From NCBI GenBank assembly GCA_937973685.1, contig CALJKJ010000018.1, forward strand, positions 124,001 to 188,000: a stretch of DNA of 64,000 nucleotides, in the 5' to 3' direction. The DNA comes from an uncultured Flavobacteriales bacterium (GTDB lineage Bacteria > Bacteroidota > Bacteroidia > Flavobacteriales_D > Crocinitomicaceae). Positions 33,457 to 43,365 of the stretch are shown in pieces. Position 1 is the stretch's first letter. Each line of letters opens with the position of its first letter. Below the pieces are notes generated by a model. It had not been told where the DNA came from. It did not search any database and was given only the letters and a program-made list of their open reading frames with translations. Both the position numbers and the translations under genes were made by a program.

Positions 33457-34524
33457 TCAATCTTTCACGCGATTGAAGCGCATTGCACGCAACATCCAAT
33501 TAGGTAAAAAAGCACCTGGTTTTTTGTTTTTCAAATGAATATACCAACCTAACTTCTTCATTACAGGAACTTTATGTGTTTCAACAAACTCAATCCAAGT
33601 GCCATCTGGATCTTCTATGTAGCTAAAACGTCCTCCAGCTTCCCCCATGTCAAATGTTTTTCCAGAATCGACTGTAAAAGGATATCCGGCAGCTTCACAT
33701 TCTTGTTGCAAGCTATCCATTCCTTGTACATCAAAACACAAGTGAATGAATCCCCAATCGCCCCAAAAACGGTTGTTGAAAATAGATTTGGCATCTGTTC
33801 TTTCAACAGCTTGAATCAATTCAATTTGTGTTGGTCCAAGTAGTTTTGCAAACGGACCTTTGCGTAATTCTGGGTGTTGTAATAAGACTCGACGAATGCG
33901 TTGATTGCCATTTGGAACAGCATCGAACGCATCAAACGTATCCGTGATGTCATATACGATTTCACTATAACCCAATATTTCTTGGTATAATTTCAATGAT
34001 TTTTCAATCGAACTCACACCAATCATTGCACCTGCAACACCGCCTGTTTGTCCCTCGAATTTCGTATCCATGAACCATTCTTTTCCTTCAACGATATCGA
34101 AGAGGTTGCCATTCGGATCTTGTAATAAAAAATGCAATTCGCCTGAGGGTAATTGCTGAGGTTCTGATAAGACGTTTGCTCCATTTTTCTTTAGGAAATC
34201 ATAACTAGCACGTACATTTTTTGATTTGATGCGACAAGCAAATAATCCAAAGTCACCTAGAATGATTGGTTCAGTTGATTTTTCTGTTCCTCGAGAAGTG
34301 AATTGCCAAATTTCAAAACCGCCACCACCTTCCATGGAAAGTGCCAATGTAGCTGTGCGAGCATGTACTTGTCCTCCAGTGTAACGGGTCATCAGCGGAG
34401 CCTCTGCTGCTTCTTCAAAAATCCGAACATCTACACCGAAATTTTGACGGTACCATTTCCAAATTCCTTGTACATCGGGAACGCCAATTCCCATTTGTTG
34501 TATTCCACAGATAATCTTTGTCAT
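33457..34524 (-). CDS. Two-domain VOC (glyoxalase/dioxygenase) family protein
   Basis: A 355-aa soluble protein with two VOC modules. The first (about 5-150) begins QQMGIGVPDVQGIWKWYRQNFG and ends LHFLLQDPNGNLFDIVEG. The second (about 162-318) begins AMIGVSSIEKSLKLYQEILGY, has WGFIHLCFDV, and ends FSYIEDPDGTWIEFVETH. The HLCFD and WIEFVE positions supply probable metal ligands (His, Glu) in the second domain. The superfamily includes extradiol dioxygenases, glyoxalase I and epimerases; nothing narrows the reaction. It lies 10 bases downstream of the patatin gene. Confidence 0.82.
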   Translation of the reverse strand: MTKIICGIQQMGIGVPDVQGIWKWYRQNFGVDVRIFEEAAEAPLMTRYTGGQVHARTATLALSMEGGGGFEIWQFTSRGTEKSTEPIILGDFGLFACRIKSKNVRASYDFLKKNGANVLSEPQQLPSGELHFLLQDPNGNLFDIVEGKEWFMDTKFEGQTGGVAGAMIGVSSIEKSLKLYQEILGYSEIVYDITDTFDAFDAVPNGNQRIRRVLLQHPELRKGPFAKLLGPTQIELIQAVERTDAKSIFNNRFWGDWGFIHLCFDVQGMDSLQQECEAAGYPFTVDSGKTFDMGEAGGRFSYIEDPDGTWIEFVETHKVPVMKKLGWYIHLKNKKPGAFLPNWMLRAMRFNRVKD

Positions 34525-34534
34525 AATTTATATT

Positions 34535-36823
34535 TTACCACCTTGTTGCACGTTCATTAAACAAGATAAAGCCGTAACTGAATTGTAAAATTAATGGTTT
34601 TAATTGTTTTGGAAAATAATCCAAGCTCAATCGCAAAGGTCCAACGGGTGAATGATAAATTGCTGAAAGACTCGCAACAGTATACTCACCTTTGAATAAT
34701 TTAGAATAACCAAATGAACCATCATAATTTTTTACTAATTGTTTGAATGGTTGATAAAAATAGGCGTCTAGTCGAATATCTATGTTTTTACGAGGTGAAA
34801 AAACCAAATTCACTCCACCACTGACAAATTGTGGAGAACGGTATTCAGGAAGAAAATAGGTTTGCATATCCGGTAAAGCTTGAAAAGTATTCATACTCAA
34901 TAAGGATGCAGTATAGTTTTTAAATAACGATTGACTTGTTAAACTTGCTATTCCATGAAGACCAATTGCTAATCTTTTTTTAGCCAAGATAAATCGTTGT
35001 GCCTCACCATATAAATTTATCCACTCGTGATGTTTGCGATAATCGTATTGCTCTGTTGCTTGTGATCCAGAAATACTATGTTCACGACCTGAAACAAATC
35101 TAAATTTCAAGCTTAACAACGAACCTGAAGTAGCATATTGTTTTCGGTTTAATGTGTTTTGTTCTACGAAACACGTGATTACATTCCCTCTAAAGGTAGT
35201 TAAATCACTGGTGTCTTTATTTGTAAAGTTTTCATTTTGATAATAACTATCTTCTAATTCAACATAACGATAATCAAGTACTAATTTTGAATTATTGAAG
35301 ATTGGTAATTTTAATTGTGCCCCAATGTACGATTCGTATTGAACTAAGAAAGATGGTTTTACGTCTTCGAAAAATGTAGCAAAACTTCGGAAATAATCCC
35401 AACGATTAATAACGCCATAACCACTCAACGACAATGGCCAATAAGTTGGTAAGTGTAAGTCTACGCCTACTTTTCCTGAACCATAAAACTTCCCGAAGTA
35501 TGAGTTTGCATGAATTCCAAGTGCCATTCGTCTTACATTTAGGTAATTTACTTGTAAGAAACCAGTATTTATAGCCCTAGACGATAGCACTCCGCCTACA
35601 TCGACTCTGAATTGCTTTGCTTTTGAAACTGCTATTCGTAAGGCAAAAGTACTGTCTTTTTGAAGCGCAAGAGTAGGGTATAAGTAACTGATTTGAGGAG
35701 TGGCATACGTTCTAAAATAACGACGTTCGAAACGCTTTTCACTAATTTCTTGTTGATCGTTATTTTTCAGAATGGATTGTTGAACAAATCGTTCGTCTTT
35801 TCCATTTGCATGAGATGTTTCAATATGATTGATTGTCATTGGTGGAATCTTTTTCAAAAAAGTGCTTCTTTTCGCGGTCATTTCTTGAGGTGTAACACGT
35901 AATGAAATCCCTTTTTTAATTGAATCAATGAGTAACATTGTTGCATTATACCCATCATTAATGGCTGTTTCAACATCTTCGAAATCAAATGTTTGAATAC
36001 TTGATTTTGGTTCAATGATAATTCCATTTGCACATGGCAATGCAAAATTAGTTTGCGCAACTAACATATTCGTTAGTTGGCTAATTAAATCATCCTCATT
36101 TGGAGCTTTAGCATTATAAGTTACTTTACTTCCAATTATAAAGTCTGGATTAAAATTATCATATACGACATCAGCGGGGAAATTGTTGTACAAACCACCG
36201 TCAAAATATAAGGTCCCGTTAATTTTTATTGGATTGATATAAAAAGGATAAGTCATAGAAGCACGAACAGCTTCATTTAAATTACCTGTTGCAAATACAA
36301 TTCCTTTTTTTTCAACGATGTCACTTGCAACACATCGGAAAGGAACAAATAAGCTGTCAAAATTATTATTAAAAGTCGCAGCAGTTTTCCCCTGAAGACG
36401 TAACATTTCAAAGTCCAATAATTCAGGACGAATAAAATTAGTAGGTAATGATTTTAATAATAAACTATCTAATGAAAATGAAAAACTAAAAATGGATGAA
36501 TTTAAAGGGTCTTCACGCAATAAAAACTCATGTTTTTGTTCAACTTCACCTCTTGTCATGAGCATGAATTTTTCGCTTTTTACGTAGGCTTCAATTTCAG
36601 TAGGACTCATTCCACAAGCGTAAAGCGATCCAACAAATGCACCCGCTGACGTTCCAGAAATGAAATTAATTGGTATGTTGTTTTCTTCCAATGCTTTTAA
36701 AACACCAATATGCGCAAAACCTGATGCACCACCACCACTTAAAACAAGTCCTACACCTTGCCCAAAGTTCATTAGTGGACTTAGTAAGAACAATAAAAAA
36801 GCAATTTTAACGCGAATAGTCAA
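34535..36823 (-). CDS. Patatin-like phospholipase fused to an outer-membrane barrel (PlpD-like)
   Basis: A 762-aa protein with a signal peptide (to about residue 22). The patatin domain (about 24-290) contains the oxyanion hole GGGASG (30-35), the nucleophile motif GTSAG (Ser59), and the catalytic Asp in FDGGLYNNFP (near 207). A POTRA-like stretch precedes a C-terminal Omp85-type barrel (about 370-762) with SLSGYGVINRWDYF, LKFRFVSGREH and the closing strand LRLSLDYFPKQLKPLILQFSYGF. This is the type Vd autotransporter (PlpD) layout common in Bacteroidota. The lipase may act at the surface or on outer-membrane lipids. It is the first gene of the unit with the VOC and DUF4249 genes. Confidence 0.9.
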   Translation of the reverse strand: MTIRVKIAFLLFLLSPLMNFGQGVGLVLSGGGASGFAHIGVLKALEENNIPINFISGTSAGAFVGSLYACGMSPTEIEAYVKSEKFMLMTRGEVEQKHEFLLREDPLNSSIFSFSFSLDSLLLKSLPTNFIRPELLDFEMLRLQGKTAATFNNNFDSLFVPFRCVASDIVEKKGIVFATGNLNEAVRASMTYPFYINPIKINGTLYFDGGLYNNFPADVVYDNFNPDFIIGSKVTYNAKAPNEDDLISQLTNMLVAQTNFALPCANGIIIEPKSSIQTFDFEDVETAINDGYNATMLLIDSIKKGISLRVTPQEMTAKRSTFLKKIPPMTINHIETSHANGKDERFVQQSILKNNDQQEISEKRFERRYFRTYATPQISYLYPTLALQKDSTFALRIAVSKAKQFRVDVGGVLSSRAINTGFLQVNYLNVRRMALGIHANSYFGKFYGSGKVGVDLHLPTYWPLSLSGYGVINRWDYFRSFATFFEDVKPSFLVQYESYIGAQLKLPIFNNSKLVLDYRYVELEDSYYQNENFTNKDTSDLTTFRGNVITCFVEQNTLNRKQYATSGSLLSLKFRFVSGREHSISGSQATEQYDYRKHHEWINLYGEAQRFILAKKRLAIGLHGIASLTSQSLFKNYTASLLSMNTFQALPDMQTYFLPEYRSPQFVSGGVNLVFSPRKNIDIRLDAYFYQPFKQLVKNYDGSFGYSKLFKGEYTVASLSAIYHSPVGPLRLSLDYFPKQLKPLILQFSYGFILFNERATRW

Positions 36824-36926
36824 CTGTATTTTTTTTCAAATTTACGAAATATTGAAGGGAAATTGAATTTATTAAGTGAGTTCTTTCCGCTTAATTTGAT
36901 AGGTCAATTCATTTGAACTAAAAATC

Positions 36927-36959
36927 TTGCTTACTTCCTAATTAATAACAGTACCTTTG
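36927..36959 (+). promoter_or_regulatory. Candidate promoter of the THUMP methyltransferase gene
   Basis: TTG (36927-36929) and a perfect TACCTTTG (36952-36959), with 22 bases between them, 38 bases before the ATG. Confidence 0.5.
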
Positions 36960-36997
36960 TCTTTGAGGTAATCCTGTAATGATTACCGATTTTACGA

Positions 36998-38194
36998 ATG
37001 GAAAAAACAATAAAAATAGTTGTCAAAACTTTTTTCGGGTTAGAAGAGGTTTTACAAGAAGAATTAAAAGAGTTGGGTTACGAATCGACTGAAAAACTAA
37101 ACAGAGCGGTTCAACTTACAGGAACGTGGAAAGATGTATACCGCATCAATTTGTTTGCACGTTGTGCACTTTCTGTTTTGGTCGAATTGCGATCGTTTCA
37201 GATCTCTGAAGAAAATGATTTGTACAAAGAAGCATTGAAAGTTGATTGGCCTAGCTTGTTTGGTGTCGATAAAACATTTGCAATTAAAGGAGCAGTTAAT
37301 TCCCATTTATTCAAACACTCACAGTTTCCATTTTTATTAGTGAAAGATGCTGTAGCTGATGTCTTTCGAAAAGAAACTGGTGAACGACCTGATGTCAATA
37401 TCCGCACACCACAAGTTGTCATTGATTTATACGTGCGTGAAAATCAAGGAACATTGTCTGTAAACACAAGCGGTTTGCCACTTTTTCATAGAGGTTACCG
37501 TCAATCGACTGGTGAAGCTCCTTTGAATGAAGTTGTTGCGGCTGGTTTGATTCGCTTATCAGGTTGGGATAGAAAATCAACGTTTGTAGACCCGTTTTGT
37601 GGCTCTGGAACCTTGTTAATAGAAGCAGCTTTATTAGCTACGGGAATTCCTTCAACGATAGAACGAACTCATTATGCTTTTAAAAACTTAAAAAACTACG
37701 ATCGCGTTCTTTGGGAGGACATGCATGCTGCTGCCAATAAAATTGTAAAAGAATTGCCGTGTATCATTACAGGTTCAGATATTGACGCTGATATGGTGAC
37801 GATTGCACGACGCAACCTTAGAAATTTTTCGTTCGGACGTTTTATTCCAATTCAAGTGGAAGATGTTGCTAATGTGAAATTTCCAGAAGAAAAAGGAACA
37901 TTGATTACCAATCCACCATACGGAGAACGTTTAGCGACAGATGTTGTTGAATTGTACGAACAAATTGGTTCGACTTTTAAACATCAATTACAAGGTTATA
38001 CTTGTTGGGTTATTTCTTCGAGTGAAGAAGGATTTAAATCGGTAGGTTTGCGCCCAGAACGAAAAATCAAGTTGTTTAATGGCGATTTGGAATGTTCATT
38101 CCGTAAATTCACAATATACGACGGGTCGAAAAAAGCGAAAAATCAACATGCAGATTCAGTTGAAGCTGTAACTTCTGAGGAAGAGGAAGAATAA
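36998..38194 (+). CDS. THUMP-domain class I RNA methyltransferase (RlmL N-terminal/Trm14-like)
   Basis: A 398-aa RNA guanine-N2 methyltransferase of the RlmL/YpsC type. An N-terminal ferredoxin-like region and THUMP domain (about 45-155) bind RNA. The Rossmann methyltransferase has STFVDPFCGSGTLLIEAAL (SAM binding, near 195) and the catalytic TNPPYGERL (near 305), the N/DPPY type typical of exocyclic amine methylation. In E. coli the equivalent RlmL half makes m2G2445 in 23S rRNA; the RlmK half is absent here. The C-terminus ends in an acidic tail (EEEEE). Confidence 0.88.
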   Translation: MEKTIKIVVKTFFGLEEVLQEELKELGYESTEKLNRAVQLTGTWKDVYRINLFARCALSVLVELRSFQISEENDLYKEALKVDWPSLFGVDKTFAIKGAVNSHLFKHSQFPFLLVKDAVADVFRKETGERPDVNIRTPQVVIDLYVRENQGTLSVNTSGLPLFHRGYRQSTGEAPLNEVVAAGLIRLSGWDRKSTFVDPFCGSGTLLIEAALLATGIPSTIERTHYAFKNLKNYDRVLWEDMHAAANKIVKELPCIITGSDIDADMVTIARRNLRNFSFGRFIPIQVEDVANVKFPEEKGTLITNPPYGERLATDVVELYEQIGSTFKHQLQGYTCWVISSSEEGFKSVGLRPERKIKLFNGDLECSFRKFTIYDGSKKAKNQHADSVEAVTSEEEEE

Positions 38195-38213
38195 ACACAA
38201 CGTATTATCAAAC

Positions 38214-38243
38214 AAAAAAGGCGTCAGTAATGACGCCTTTTTT
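38214..38243. terminator. Bidirectional terminator between the THUMP methyltransferase gene and gltA
   Basis: Perfect stem AAAAAAGGCGTCA / TGACGCCTTTTTT around GTAA, with A and T runs on both sides. It serves both converging genes, 20 and 16 bases from their stops. Confidence 0.9.
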
Positions 38244-38258
38244 GTGTTTGAGTATTTC

Positions 38259-39548
38259 TTATTTTCTATTTTCAATAGCTACATAGTCACGAGTGACAGC
38301 TCCTGTGTAAATTTGACGAGGACGACCAATTGGCTCATTTGCCTCAACCATTTCTTTCCATTGAGCAATCCATCCTGGTAAACGACCAATTGCAAACATC
38401 ACTGTAAACATATCTGTTGGAATTCCAAGCGCTTTGTAAATGATACCAGAGTAGAAATCTACGTTTGGATATAAGTTACGAGCTTTGAAATAATCATCCT
38501 CTAATGCAACTTTCTCTAATTTTTTAGCAATCTCCAATAATGGATCATTGATTTTTAATTTTTCTAGCACATCATCAGCTGCTTTTTTGATGATAGTAGC
38601 ACGTGGATCAAAGTTCTTGTAAACACGGTGACCAAATCCCATTAATCGGAATGAATCGTCTTTATCTTTAGCTTTTAATACCCATTTGTCTACGTCACCT
38701 CCGTCATTGTGGATTTTTTCAAGCATTTCAATAACTGCTTGATTTGCACCACCATGTAACGGACCCCAAAGTGCAGAAATACCTGCAGAAATTGAAGCGT
38801 ATAAATTTGCTTGTGATGATCCAACTATGCGAACAGTTGATGTTGAGCAGTTTTGTTCGTGATCAGCATGAAGAATTAATAATTTATTCAAAGCAGAAAC
38901 AACAATAGGATCGATATCGTATTGCTCAGTTGGCATCGCAAACATCATATGCAAGAAATTCTTGCAATAATCGTACTCATTTTTAGGGTACATGAATGGA
39001 TGACGCATTGAGTTTTTGTAAGCCCAAGCTGCTAATGTTGGCAATTTTGCCATCAAACGTAAAATAGTCAGATTTTTTTTCTCTGGACTTCTGTTAGGGT
39101 CAAGTGACTCAGGGTAAAAAGTAGATAACGAACAAACCATAGAAGACAATACTCCCATAGGATGCGCTTGAGCTGGATATGCTTCAAAGAATTGTTTCAT
39201 GTCTTCGTGCACCAATGTATGTTTGGTGATGTTCGAAGTGAATTCTTCTAATTGAGCACTAGTTGGTAATTCTCCGTAAATTAATAAGTAAGAAACTTCA
39301 AGAAAACTCGCTTTTTCAGCTAATTGTTCAATCGGATAACCACGGTATTTTAAAATACCTTCTTCTCCGTCGAGAAAAGTAATAGCACTCAACGTAGCTC
39401 CTGTATTTTTGTAACCAGAATCTAACGTGATGTACCCTGTTTCTTGACGTAATTTAGTTATGTCAATTGCCTTTTCGTTTTCAGTACCTTCAATTACAGG
39501 AAAATCATATACTTTTCCTCCTAATTCAATTTTTGCAATTTCGCCCAT
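38259..39548 (-). CDS. gltA: Citrate synthase
   Basis: A 429-aa type II (GltA-like) citrate synthase, condensing oxaloacetate and acetyl-CoA as the entry to the TCA cycle. The three catalytic regions are present: LHADHEQNCSTSTVR with WGPLHGGANQAV (first His), GFGHRVYKNFDPRA (second His), and the Asp in NVDFYSGIIYKALG. The N-terminal beta domain typical of the hexameric, NADH-sensitive Gram-negative enzymes is present (EIAKIELGGKVYDFPVIEG). Single gene with its own upstream region of 160 bases. Confidence 0.97.
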   Translation of the reverse strand: MGEIAKIELGGKVYDFPVIEGTENEKAIDITKLRQETGYITLDSGYKNTGATLSAITFLDGEEGILKYRGYPIEQLAEKASFLEVSYLLIYGELPTSAQLEEFTSNITKHTLVHEDMKQFFEAYPAQAHPMGVLSSMVCSLSTFYPESLDPNRSPEKKNLTILRLMAKLPTLAAWAYKNSMRHPFMYPKNEYDYCKNFLHMMFAMPTEQYDIDPIVVSALNKLLILHADHEQNCSTSTVRIVGSSQANLYASISAGISALWGPLHGGANQAVIEMLEKIHNDGGDVDKWVLKAKDKDDSFRLMGFGHRVYKNFDPRATIIKKAADDVLEKLKINDPLLEIAKKLEKVALEDDYFKARNLYPNVDFYSGIIYKALGIPTDMFTVMFAIGRLPGWIAQWKEMVEANEPIGRPRQIYTGAVTRDYVAIENRK

Positions 39549-39708
39549 GATGTGTTTTCGAAATGTTTTCTAACTTTTTTATTTACCGCACTAAATTAAG
39601 AAAGAAAAAAACAATAATCTATCTGGATACCATCTTTTTTGCTAATTAATTATAGTTACAACGAAATTTTCTATTTATTTAACAAAAATGGAACAGTTAC
39701 AGTGAATG

Positions 39709-41874
39709 TTATAAATTTTTCAGGGTGAAATCTAATAACATTGTAAACAAATGGTTACGTGTATTCCCTCCATAAATACCATGATTTTTATTGGGGTAAA
39801 TAAACAAATCGAATTGTTTGTTTGCCGCAACTAAAGCATTAATAAATTCCATGGTATTTTGATAATGAACATTGTCATCAGCTGAACCATGAATCAATAA
39901 AAAAGAGCCTTTGAGCTTGTCAGCATGATTTACAGGTGAATTATCATCATATCCTGTTGCATTTTCAGCTGGTGTTTGCATGAAACGCTCGGTATAAATA
40001 TTGTCGTAATTTCTCCAATTTGTAACAGGTGCAACAGCAATTCCTGCTTTGAAAATAGCTGCCCCTTTTGTCATTGCTAGTGAGGTCATGAATCCACCAT
40101 AACTCCAACCTTGAATTCCGATGCGTGTAGGATCAACATAACTTTCTTTTTGCAATTGGCGCGCTACAGCAATTAAATCTTCTGTTTCTAATTTACCTAA
40201 TTGTAAATAAGTCGATTTTTTAAATGCTGCTCCACGATACATTGTTCCGCGTGGATCAACTGAGAAGACGATGTAACCTTTTTCTGCTAATAATTGATGG
40301 TACATGTAATTTGCGCCATCCCACTTATTTAATACGGTATTCGAACCTGGACCACAATAAATAGTAAAGTAAACTGGATATTTCTTGTTCGGGTCAAAAT
40401 TTGCAGGTTTAATCATCCAAGCATTTAACAATGTTCCATCAGCTCCTTTTACTTGTAAAAACTCTTTACTAGGTAAGTTTAATTTCGTTAACTTTTCACG
40501 AAGTACAGCATTGTCCTCTAATACAATCAATTCTTTTCCTGTTTTATCGCACAATGTATACGTAGCAGGAGCATTTGCTTGTGAACTAGAACGAACAAAA
40601 TAATTGCAGCCAACTGAAAATTCAGCGTTGTTGTACCCATTTTCTGGTGAAATCATTTTTTTCGTTTTTCCATCAAAGGATATAGTACAAAGCACCTTAT
40701 TAATAGCACCTTTTTCTGATGAAGAATAATAAATTGTTTTTAATTTGTCATTGCATCCATACACATCAATTACTTCCCAATTTCCTTTGGTGATTTGTCT
40801 TTGTTGTCCATCAAAGCCAAGTTGATAAATATGATTGTAACCATCTTTGTCCGAATTATGTAACAACGATTTGCCATCGCTCATGAACAACAAAAATTCA
40901 CTTTCTAAATAAGTACTCGATTTTTCATGATAGAAAACTACACTACTTGGAATGCTTGGATTTGAAACAAGGTGGTAATTGATTTCACTTTGATGTCTAT
41001 TTAACGTTATAGCAACCAGTTGGTTTTTAATTGGTGACCACTGAAAGCGCGGAATGTATTCGTAATTTCCTAAATTAACAGGTTGTGCAGCAGCTTGAGT
41101 ACTTGGTGTTATATGTAAACTCACTTTCGAATTATCTTCACCAGCTTTCGGGTATTTGAACGTGTAGTTTTCAGGATACAATTCACCGTACATGGCCATT
41201 GAAAATTCTTTCACTGCAGATTCGTCAAACTTTAAAAAAGCGATGTATTTAGAATCAGGTGACCAAGCAAAACCTTGAGTAATGGCAAATTCCTCTTCAT
41301 AGACCCAATCCGTTGTACCATTAATGATGTTGTTTTGTGCTCCATCAAACGTTAGTTGCGTTGTCTCTCCAGTATTGAAAGTATAATTATAGAGATTATT
41401 ACCAGCAACAAAGGCAATTTGCGATTCATCTGGAGAAAAAGTAGCTAATGTTTGCGGTGTATCATTGGAAAAAAGTTGTACCGTTTTTTTCGTTTGAAGG
41501 TTGTACACAAAGTAAATAGTTTTGAAACTGTAACGATAAATACTCACGGTATTAGTAGAAATCAACAAATTGTTTCCTGATTTAGACAAACTAGCGTCGT
41601 CAATACTAAGTTTTTGGCCATTGTATGAAATGGAAGATAAGTTCACTAATTCTTCACCTTTTCCTTTGAAGTCTTTGAATGAATAACGCATCAATGAACT
41701 TGTTCCATCTTGATTTCTCACGATGCGTGTAAAATGTTCACCATCATTTAATGAAGTGAATCCTTGAACTCCTTTTGCAGCAAATTCGGAAGATTTCCAA
41801 ATGCGTTCAACACTTAGTTGTTGACTGTTTGCAACAAAAGCAAACAAAAATAGTAATGGGAATAAAAATTTCAT
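39709..41874 (-). CDS. S9 family peptidase, dipeptidyl-peptidase IV type
   Basis: A 721-aa exported serine peptidase from the ATG at 41874 (signal MKFLFPLLFLFAFVANS). The N-terminal half is the DPP-IV eight-bladed propeller, including DWVYEEEF with its double Glu that binds the substrate N-terminus. The C-terminal alpha/beta hydrolase has the nucleophile in GWSYGGFM, the Asp in HGSADDNVHYQN, and the His in KNHGIYGG. It should release X-Pro dipeptides from peptides in the periplasm. An intact, normal-length member. Upstream ATG at 41901 would add 9 residues before the signal peptide and is disfavoured. Confidence 0.92.
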   Translation of the reverse strand: MKFLFPLLFLFAFVANSQQLSVERIWKSSEFAAKGVQGFTSLNDGEHFTRIVRNQDGTSSLMRYSFKDFKGKGEELVNLSSISYNGQKLSIDDASLSKSGNNLLISTNTVSIYRYSFKTIYFVYNLQTKKTVQLFSNDTPQTLATFSPDESQIAFVAGNNLYNYTFNTGETTQLTFDGAQNNIINGTTDWVYEEEFAITQGFAWSPDSKYIAFLKFDESAVKEFSMAMYGELYPENYTFKYPKAGEDNSKVSLHITPSTQAAAQPVNLGNYEYIPRFQWSPIKNQLVAITLNRHQSEINYHLVSNPSIPSSVVFYHEKSSTYLESEFLLFMSDGKSLLHNSDKDGYNHIYQLGFDGQQRQITKGNWEVIDVYGCNDKLKTIYYSSSEKGAINKVLCTISFDGKTKKMISPENGYNNAEFSVGCNYFVRSSSQANAPATYTLCDKTGKELIVLEDNAVLREKLTKLNLPSKEFLQVKGADGTLLNAWMIKPANFDPNKKYPVYFTIYCGPGSNTVLNKWDGANYMYHQLLAEKGYIVFSVDPRGTMYRGAAFKKSTYLQLGKLETEDLIAVARQLQKESYVDPTRIGIQGWSYGGFMTSLAMTKGAAIFKAGIAVAPVTNWRNYDNIYTERFMQTPAENATGYDDNSPVNHADKLKGSFLLIHGSADDNVHYQNTMEFINALVAANKQFDLFIYPNKNHGIYGGNTRNHLFTMLLDFTLKNL

Positions 41875-42263
41875 CTTGTTATGTTTGAAACAAATATACA
41901 AACATCCATTTGTATGAAGAAGAAAGCTTGAAATTAAACTTATTGACGATATTATTAATGTTGTAAATCAGTGTTTTTAACAACGAAATAAAAATTCTTT
42001 CTAAAATGTTAATAATTCGATAATCCAAGCAAAAATAAAAAACACTATTTTTGTTTTGAAAATTTCGTAGTGTTCTCCTTGATACATAATTTATATGTTG
42101 AAACCACTTCGAAGTAACGACAATATGTGATGTACTAAATAAAAATGAACATTTCGTTGAATATCAGTTTTTTAAGTAAAAAACAGTTATCTCTTTTGTT
42201 ATTCAACAAAAATATTTTGTACATTTTCCAAAAGCATTTTCTAAATTTTAAAAACAAACAAGT
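41875..42263. other. Long AT-rich intergenic region between divergent genes
   Basis: About 390 bases, AT-rich, no gene. It should contain the promoters of the two divergent flanking genes. A 7-bp inverted repeat AACACTA / TAGTGTT (42041-42047 and 42068-42074) with a 20-base interval lies in the middle. Nothing else was recognised apart from the promoter listed at 42194. Confidence 0.5.
42194..42227 (+). promoter_or_regulatory. Candidate promoter of the lamin-tail protein gene
   Basis: TTTTG (42194-42198) and TACATTTT (42220-42227; 7 of 8 to TAnnTTTG) with a 21-base spacer, 36 bases before the ATG. Confidence 0.45.
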
Positions 42264-43313
42264 ATGAAAAAAGCATTACTTTTTTTAGGGCTATTATCTT
42301 CTGTCGCGCAAGCACAAGATTGTACAAAAATTTTTATTTCTGAGTACGTTGAAGGTTGGTCAAATAACAAAGCGTTAGAAATTTACAATCCTTCGAATGT
42401 TGCTGTTGATTTGAGCGAGTATTTTGTTGCACGCTATTCAAATGGTTCTGCATCTGCAACCGTTGCTAATGCGATTCAGTTAAATGGAACAGTTCCTCCA
42501 AGAGGAGTTTATGTTGCCGTGTTAGACAAACGTGATCCAGCTGGAACAGGTCAAGAAGCTCCAATTTGGGATTCATTGCAAGTACGTGCTGATGGTTTTT
42601 ATGCGCCAGTTTACACAACATCCAATTCTTTTTATTGGAATGGAAATGATGCGATCATGTTAGCAAAAGGTGTTTTACCAACTACTACGACTGCAAATGT
42701 GAATACTGCTACAGGATTTCAAATTATTGATGTATTTGGTAAAATTGGTGAAAATCCATTGAATGAAAACGGAGGAACTTCAACTCCTGATGGGGCATGG
42801 ACAACTTCTTTTCCATACAACAATGGTCAAGGTGTATTGGTAACACGTGACCATTCATTGATTCGTAAACCAACTGTTTTGAAAGGTGTAACAGCAAATC
42901 CTTCATTTTTTGATCCCTTATTACAATACGATTCTATTCCAGCGGTAACTTACATTATCGACGCTAATGGAGATACACTTTCTGGAGCAAGCGGAAACCC
43001 AATTCAGTTTGGTAATTGGTTCTCTTTAGGAACTCACAATTGTGAGTGTAACAATTTGGGTGCAGTTGAAAACACACAAGAAGAAATTATTGTGTATCCA
43101 AATCCATCTATTGATGGTTATGTTGCAATTAAAGGCGCAGGTTCAATCAAAGAAATTCAAATTTACAATGCTTTAGGTCAGTTTGTTGGAAAAGCGACAC
43201 ATAATGCAACTGCAACAATGACGTTGAAATTAGGGAATGATCGCGGGGTTTACATTCTTCGAATCACTCAAAATGATGGTACTATTAGCTCCAAAAGAGT
43301 TGTTGTAAAATAA
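42264..43313 (+). CDS. Lamin-tail-domain T9SS-sorted secreted protein
   Basis: A 349-aa exported protein. Signal peptide MKKALLFLGLLSSVAQA. A lamin tail domain (about 20-160) starts CTKIFISEYVEGWSNNKALEIYN, the pattern seen in bacterial LTD modules attached to secreted nucleases and phosphoesterases. The C-terminal 75 residues are a T9SS type A sorting domain (IVYPNPSIDGYVAI and GVYILRITQNDGTISSKRVVV). No catalytic domain is present, so it may be a binding or structural partner. It is separated from the following TonB-dependent receptor gene by a terminator, but the association with a nuclease gene downstream is suggestive. Confidence 0.85.
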   Translation: MKKALLFLGLLSSVAQAQDCTKIFISEYVEGWSNNKALEIYNPSNVAVDLSEYFVARYSNGSASATVANAIQLNGTVPPRGVYVAVLDKRDPAGTGQEAPIWDSLQVRADGFYAPVYTTSNSFYWNGNDAIMLAKGVLPTTTTANVNTATGFQIIDVFGKIGENPLNENGGTSTPDGAWTTSFPYNNGQGVLVTRDHSLIRKPTVLKGVTANPSFFDPLLQYDSIPAVTYIIDANGDTLSGASGNPIQFGNWFSLGTHNCECNNLGAVENTQEEIIVYPNPSIDGYVAIKGAGSIKEIQIYNALGQFVGKATHNATATMTLKLGNDRGVYILRITQNDGTISSKRVVVK

Positions 43314-43330
43314 TTAGCTATTTATTTATT

Positions 43331-43357
43331 GAGGTCGTGTAAAAACGACCTCTTTTT
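43331..43357 (+). terminator. Intrinsic terminator after the lamin-tail gene
   Basis: Perfect 8-bp stem GAGGTCGT / ACGACCTC, loop GTAAAA, then TTTTT. It starts 18 bases after the stop and ends only 8 bases before the TonB-dependent receptor ATG. Confidence 0.82.
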
Positions 43358-43365
43358 GTTTCTTT

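Noticed and set aside
42041..42074. AACACTA / TAGTGTT inverted repeat in the long intergenic region as an operator
   Set aside because: Only 7 bp arms with a 20-base interval in very AT-rich DNA, not aligned with the promoter at 42194; likely chance.
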